A stretch of 64,000 bases of DNA from NCBI GenBank assembly GCA_017942005.1, contig JAGAVJ010000013.1, positions 124,001 through 188,000 of the forward strand, given 5' to 3'. The notes beneath the pieces were generated by a model that ran no database searches, had not been told where the DNA came from, and saw nothing but the letters and a program-made list of their open reading frames with translations. Every line of letters begins with the position of its first letter. Within the stretch, counting starts at the first letter, position 1. The DNA is from Clostridia bacterium (lineage in GTDB: Bacteria > Bacillota > Clostridia > Oscillospirales > CAG-272). This document shows positions 62,545-64,000 of the stretch, one piece after another. A program made the position numbers and the translations under genes.

Positions 62545-63579
62545 CTATTTGGATTGCTGTGTCCGCTGTATTCTGTGAAGACGGACCATTCTGCGCGCTT
62601 GTTCATACCGCGCTTTATAGGGGTCTTCATACGGATGCATTTCCGACATGGCGGAATACAAATCGGTTCTATCGTTTTCCGCGTCCTTTTGCGCAGGAAC
62701 AGCTGTGGTGATACAAAGATACCGTCCGTGTGCCTCACAGCTGCACAGCGTCATCATTTCTGTTTTTGTACAGCGGATCCATGTACCTGTGCTGATTGCG
62801 GCGCCGCAGACGGGGCAGGCGACGCGCTGTCTGCGTGCGGCATTCAATGCCTCACCCGGTGTACGGAACGCGCCGGGAATGACAGCGGGGCGTTCTGCTG
62901 CGCTGCTCATGCTTTCCTGCTCTTTGGTTCCCGGTTCCGGTATGGAAGTGGGCGCCTTTGCAGCCAAGTGACCGGCGTTTGCGGCATCCATTTTTGCTTT
63001 CAGCAGCGGCGTGAGGATTTTCTCATTTTCATTTAACAGATGTGCGAGTATTTTTGCGGTATCTTCTGCATCGGAAAGCGCATTGTGACGAAATTCACCG
63101 GAAAGCTGCAGCTTTTTCAGCAGTGTGCTGAGACTGGGAAACGGCGGAACAATATTTGCAGCACGGCATAAAATCGGTTGGATATCGTACATAGGAGGCA
63201 GATACTGTTCTGCATTTGTCACAAAACCATTGCATTTGATGCGCAGATTCTGCAAAACTGCGGAACGGTCGGCGCTCCCAAAGGTAAAAATCGGACCGTT
63301 TGTGCTGTTTGCAAATATCAAAAACTGTTTGAATACGGTGTGGAATTCTGGAGCTGCAGCAAGCGCTGCAATGTCCAGGTGCAGTGTGTCCAAAATAACC
63401 GGATGTACATATTCCGGAGAAATGGGGCGGATCAATGAATAAAAACGCTCCAATATGGTTCCGGTTTCATCCATACGAACCGCACCTGCGGAAAGTATCT
63501 CGTTAAAATAATGAAATTGTTCGCCTGCGTGATATGGTGTAATGCACCACTCAAAATCGGCAATGACCCATTGCTTCAT
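62545..63579 (-). CDS. DEDDh 3'-5' exonuclease with C-terminal zinc ribbon
   Basis: A 344-aa protein. The RNase T/DnaQ-like domain (residues 1-185) shows ExoI DFEW, ExoII with FTFGSADRSAVL, and ExoIII HNALSDAEDT (His and Asp). The C-terminal 100 residues have CPVCG and CSCEAHGRY, a zinc-ribbon-like pair, and a basic tail. Such proteins trim DNA or RNA ends; the exact substrate is unknown. The start at 63579 follows AAGGA at 10 nt. Confidence 0.85.
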   Translation of the reverse strand: MKQWVIADFEWCITPYHAGEQFHYFNEILSAGAVRMDETGTILERFYSLIRPISPEYVHPVILDTLHLDIAALAAAPEFHTVFKQFLIFANSTNGPIFTFGSADRSAVLQNLRIKCNGFVTNAEQYLPPMYDIQPILCRAANIVPPFPSLSTLLKKLQLSGEFRHNALSDAEDTAKILAHLLNENEKILTPLLKAKMDAANAGHLAAKAPTSIPEPGTKEQESMSSAAERPAVIPGAFRTPGEALNAARRQRVACPVCGAAISTGTWIRCTKTEMMTLCSCEAHGRYLCITTAVPAQKDAENDRTDLYSAMSEMHPYEDPYKARYEQARRMVRLHRIQRTQQSK

Positions 63580-63669
63580 GCGGAAATCATCCTTTTCATA
63601 CAGTATTCTATTATATGATATCATGTTTTCCGAAAAAAGTCAAGAATTCTGCTTATTTTGCAGGGGGGA

Positions 63670-63827
63670 AACGATGAGGGAAACTTTTGAAAAAGTTCCC
63701 CTCATACTCCCCTCAAAACTTTTTATCGAGGGAAATTTTAATCCGGGGTTGTACATTTGTCACCTTATCCCAAAAAAGTTTTTGAGGGTTATAGGGGACT
63801 TTTTTCAAAAAGTCCCCTAATCGTACC
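63670..63827. repeat. Divergent member of the hairpin repeat family
   Basis: ACGATGAGGGAAACTTTTG...CCCTCATACTCCCCTCAAAAC at the left and GAGGGTTATAGGGGACTTTT...AAGTCCCCTAATCGT at the right form an inverted pair. It lacks the AACGTGAG ends. It lies in the 330-bp gap between divergent genes. Confidence 0.6.
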
Positions 63828-63912
63828 CCTTATTTACAAGGAGTTCAAATTTTTACGGTATGATTAGCAAAACAGCAGAAAAATTGATTCAGAAGAAAGA
63901 AGGAGTCTATTG

Positions 63913-64000
63913 ATGCCGCGAAACGATCCCTATCAGGTGCTGGGCGTCCGACCGGATGCCGATGCGGAAGAAATCATTGCCGCATACCGCAGTCTTGCAA
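63913..64000 (+). CDS. J-domain (DnaJ-like) protein, N-terminal fragment
   Basis: Runs off the right edge. The visible 29 codons begin MPRNDPYQVLGVRPDADAEE and continue IIAAYRSLA, the first helices of a J-domain (DPYxVLGV...AYR). The HPD motif would lie just outside. SD AGAAGGAG, with 7-nt spacing to the ATG. It could be a DnaJ or a J-domain membrane protein; the C-terminus is needed to tell. Confidence 0.85.
   Translation, partial: MPRNDPYQVLGVRPDADAEEIIAAYRSLA

Overview
The window looks like a chromosomal stretch of an uncultured gut-type member of the Clostridia (Firmicutes). Pointers are the AGAAAGG-type Shine-Dalgarno (SD) sequences, near-consensus sigma-A promoters with 17-bp spacers, a T-box-controlled ileS, a BMP-family nucleoside ABC operon, an ANTAR regulator beside glutamine synthetase, S-layer homology (SLH) proteins, DUF1836 and YitT proteins, and many cytosolic glycoside hydrolases. 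No rRNA, tRNA, CRISPR array or complete insertion sequence was seen.

Layout. 0-2.3 kb: glutamine synthetase and an ANTAR protein with a degenerate receiver. 2.5-7.7 kb: a complete BMP-type nucleoside importer (minus strand). 7.9-10.3 kb: an SGNH hydrolase and a RACo-like 2Fe-2S/ASKHA protein. 10.7-20 kb: a sialidase-like BNR protein, two paralogous SLH proteins, a PotD-like lipoprotein, an alpha/beta hydrolase, a DUF1836 regulator and an anchored phosphodiester glycosidase. 20.3-27 kb: GH38 mannosidase with YitT, DUF5662, a tyrosine recombinase, DUF3006, a small Spo0A-C-like protein and a small FTR-like cysteine protein. 27-33.4 kb: MATE exporter, a two-component system with an ABC exporter, and a UlaG-like MBL hydrolase. 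33.5-49.6 kb: a glycan island with two GH78 rhamnosidases, GH38, GH92, a beta-helix protein, a sugar-binding lipoprotein, an SGNH hydrolase and a broken MFS gene. 49.8-57.9 kb: a plasmid-like module of ParA, ParB, an unknown 146-aa protein, a Rep-like initiator, an iteron array and a second HTH replication-type protein. 58.6-64 kb: T-box and ileS, a DEDDh exonuclease, and the start of a J-domain protein.

Three unusual layers run through the intergenic DNA. First, at least five unrelated genes have a stable stem-loop inserted between SD and start codon, often followed by a TTATGGTCATAA-like sequence. Second, REPIN/MITE-like elements with AACGTGAGTTCGAT inverted ends, and a family of GGGCTGCTGCAAG hairpins, sit between genes. 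Third, leader ORFs whose stops meet or overlap the next start precede the Rep-like gene, one SLH gene and the sialidase-like gene.

Functionally, the glycan island and the scattered hydrolases point to import and cytosolic breakdown of mannose-, rhamnose- and possibly sialic-acid-containing glycans. Two solute-binding lipoproteins lack permeases here, so their transporters must lie elsewhere. The par/rep/iteron module is the most plasmid-like part and may be an integrated plasmid or a locus maintaining a secondary replicon.
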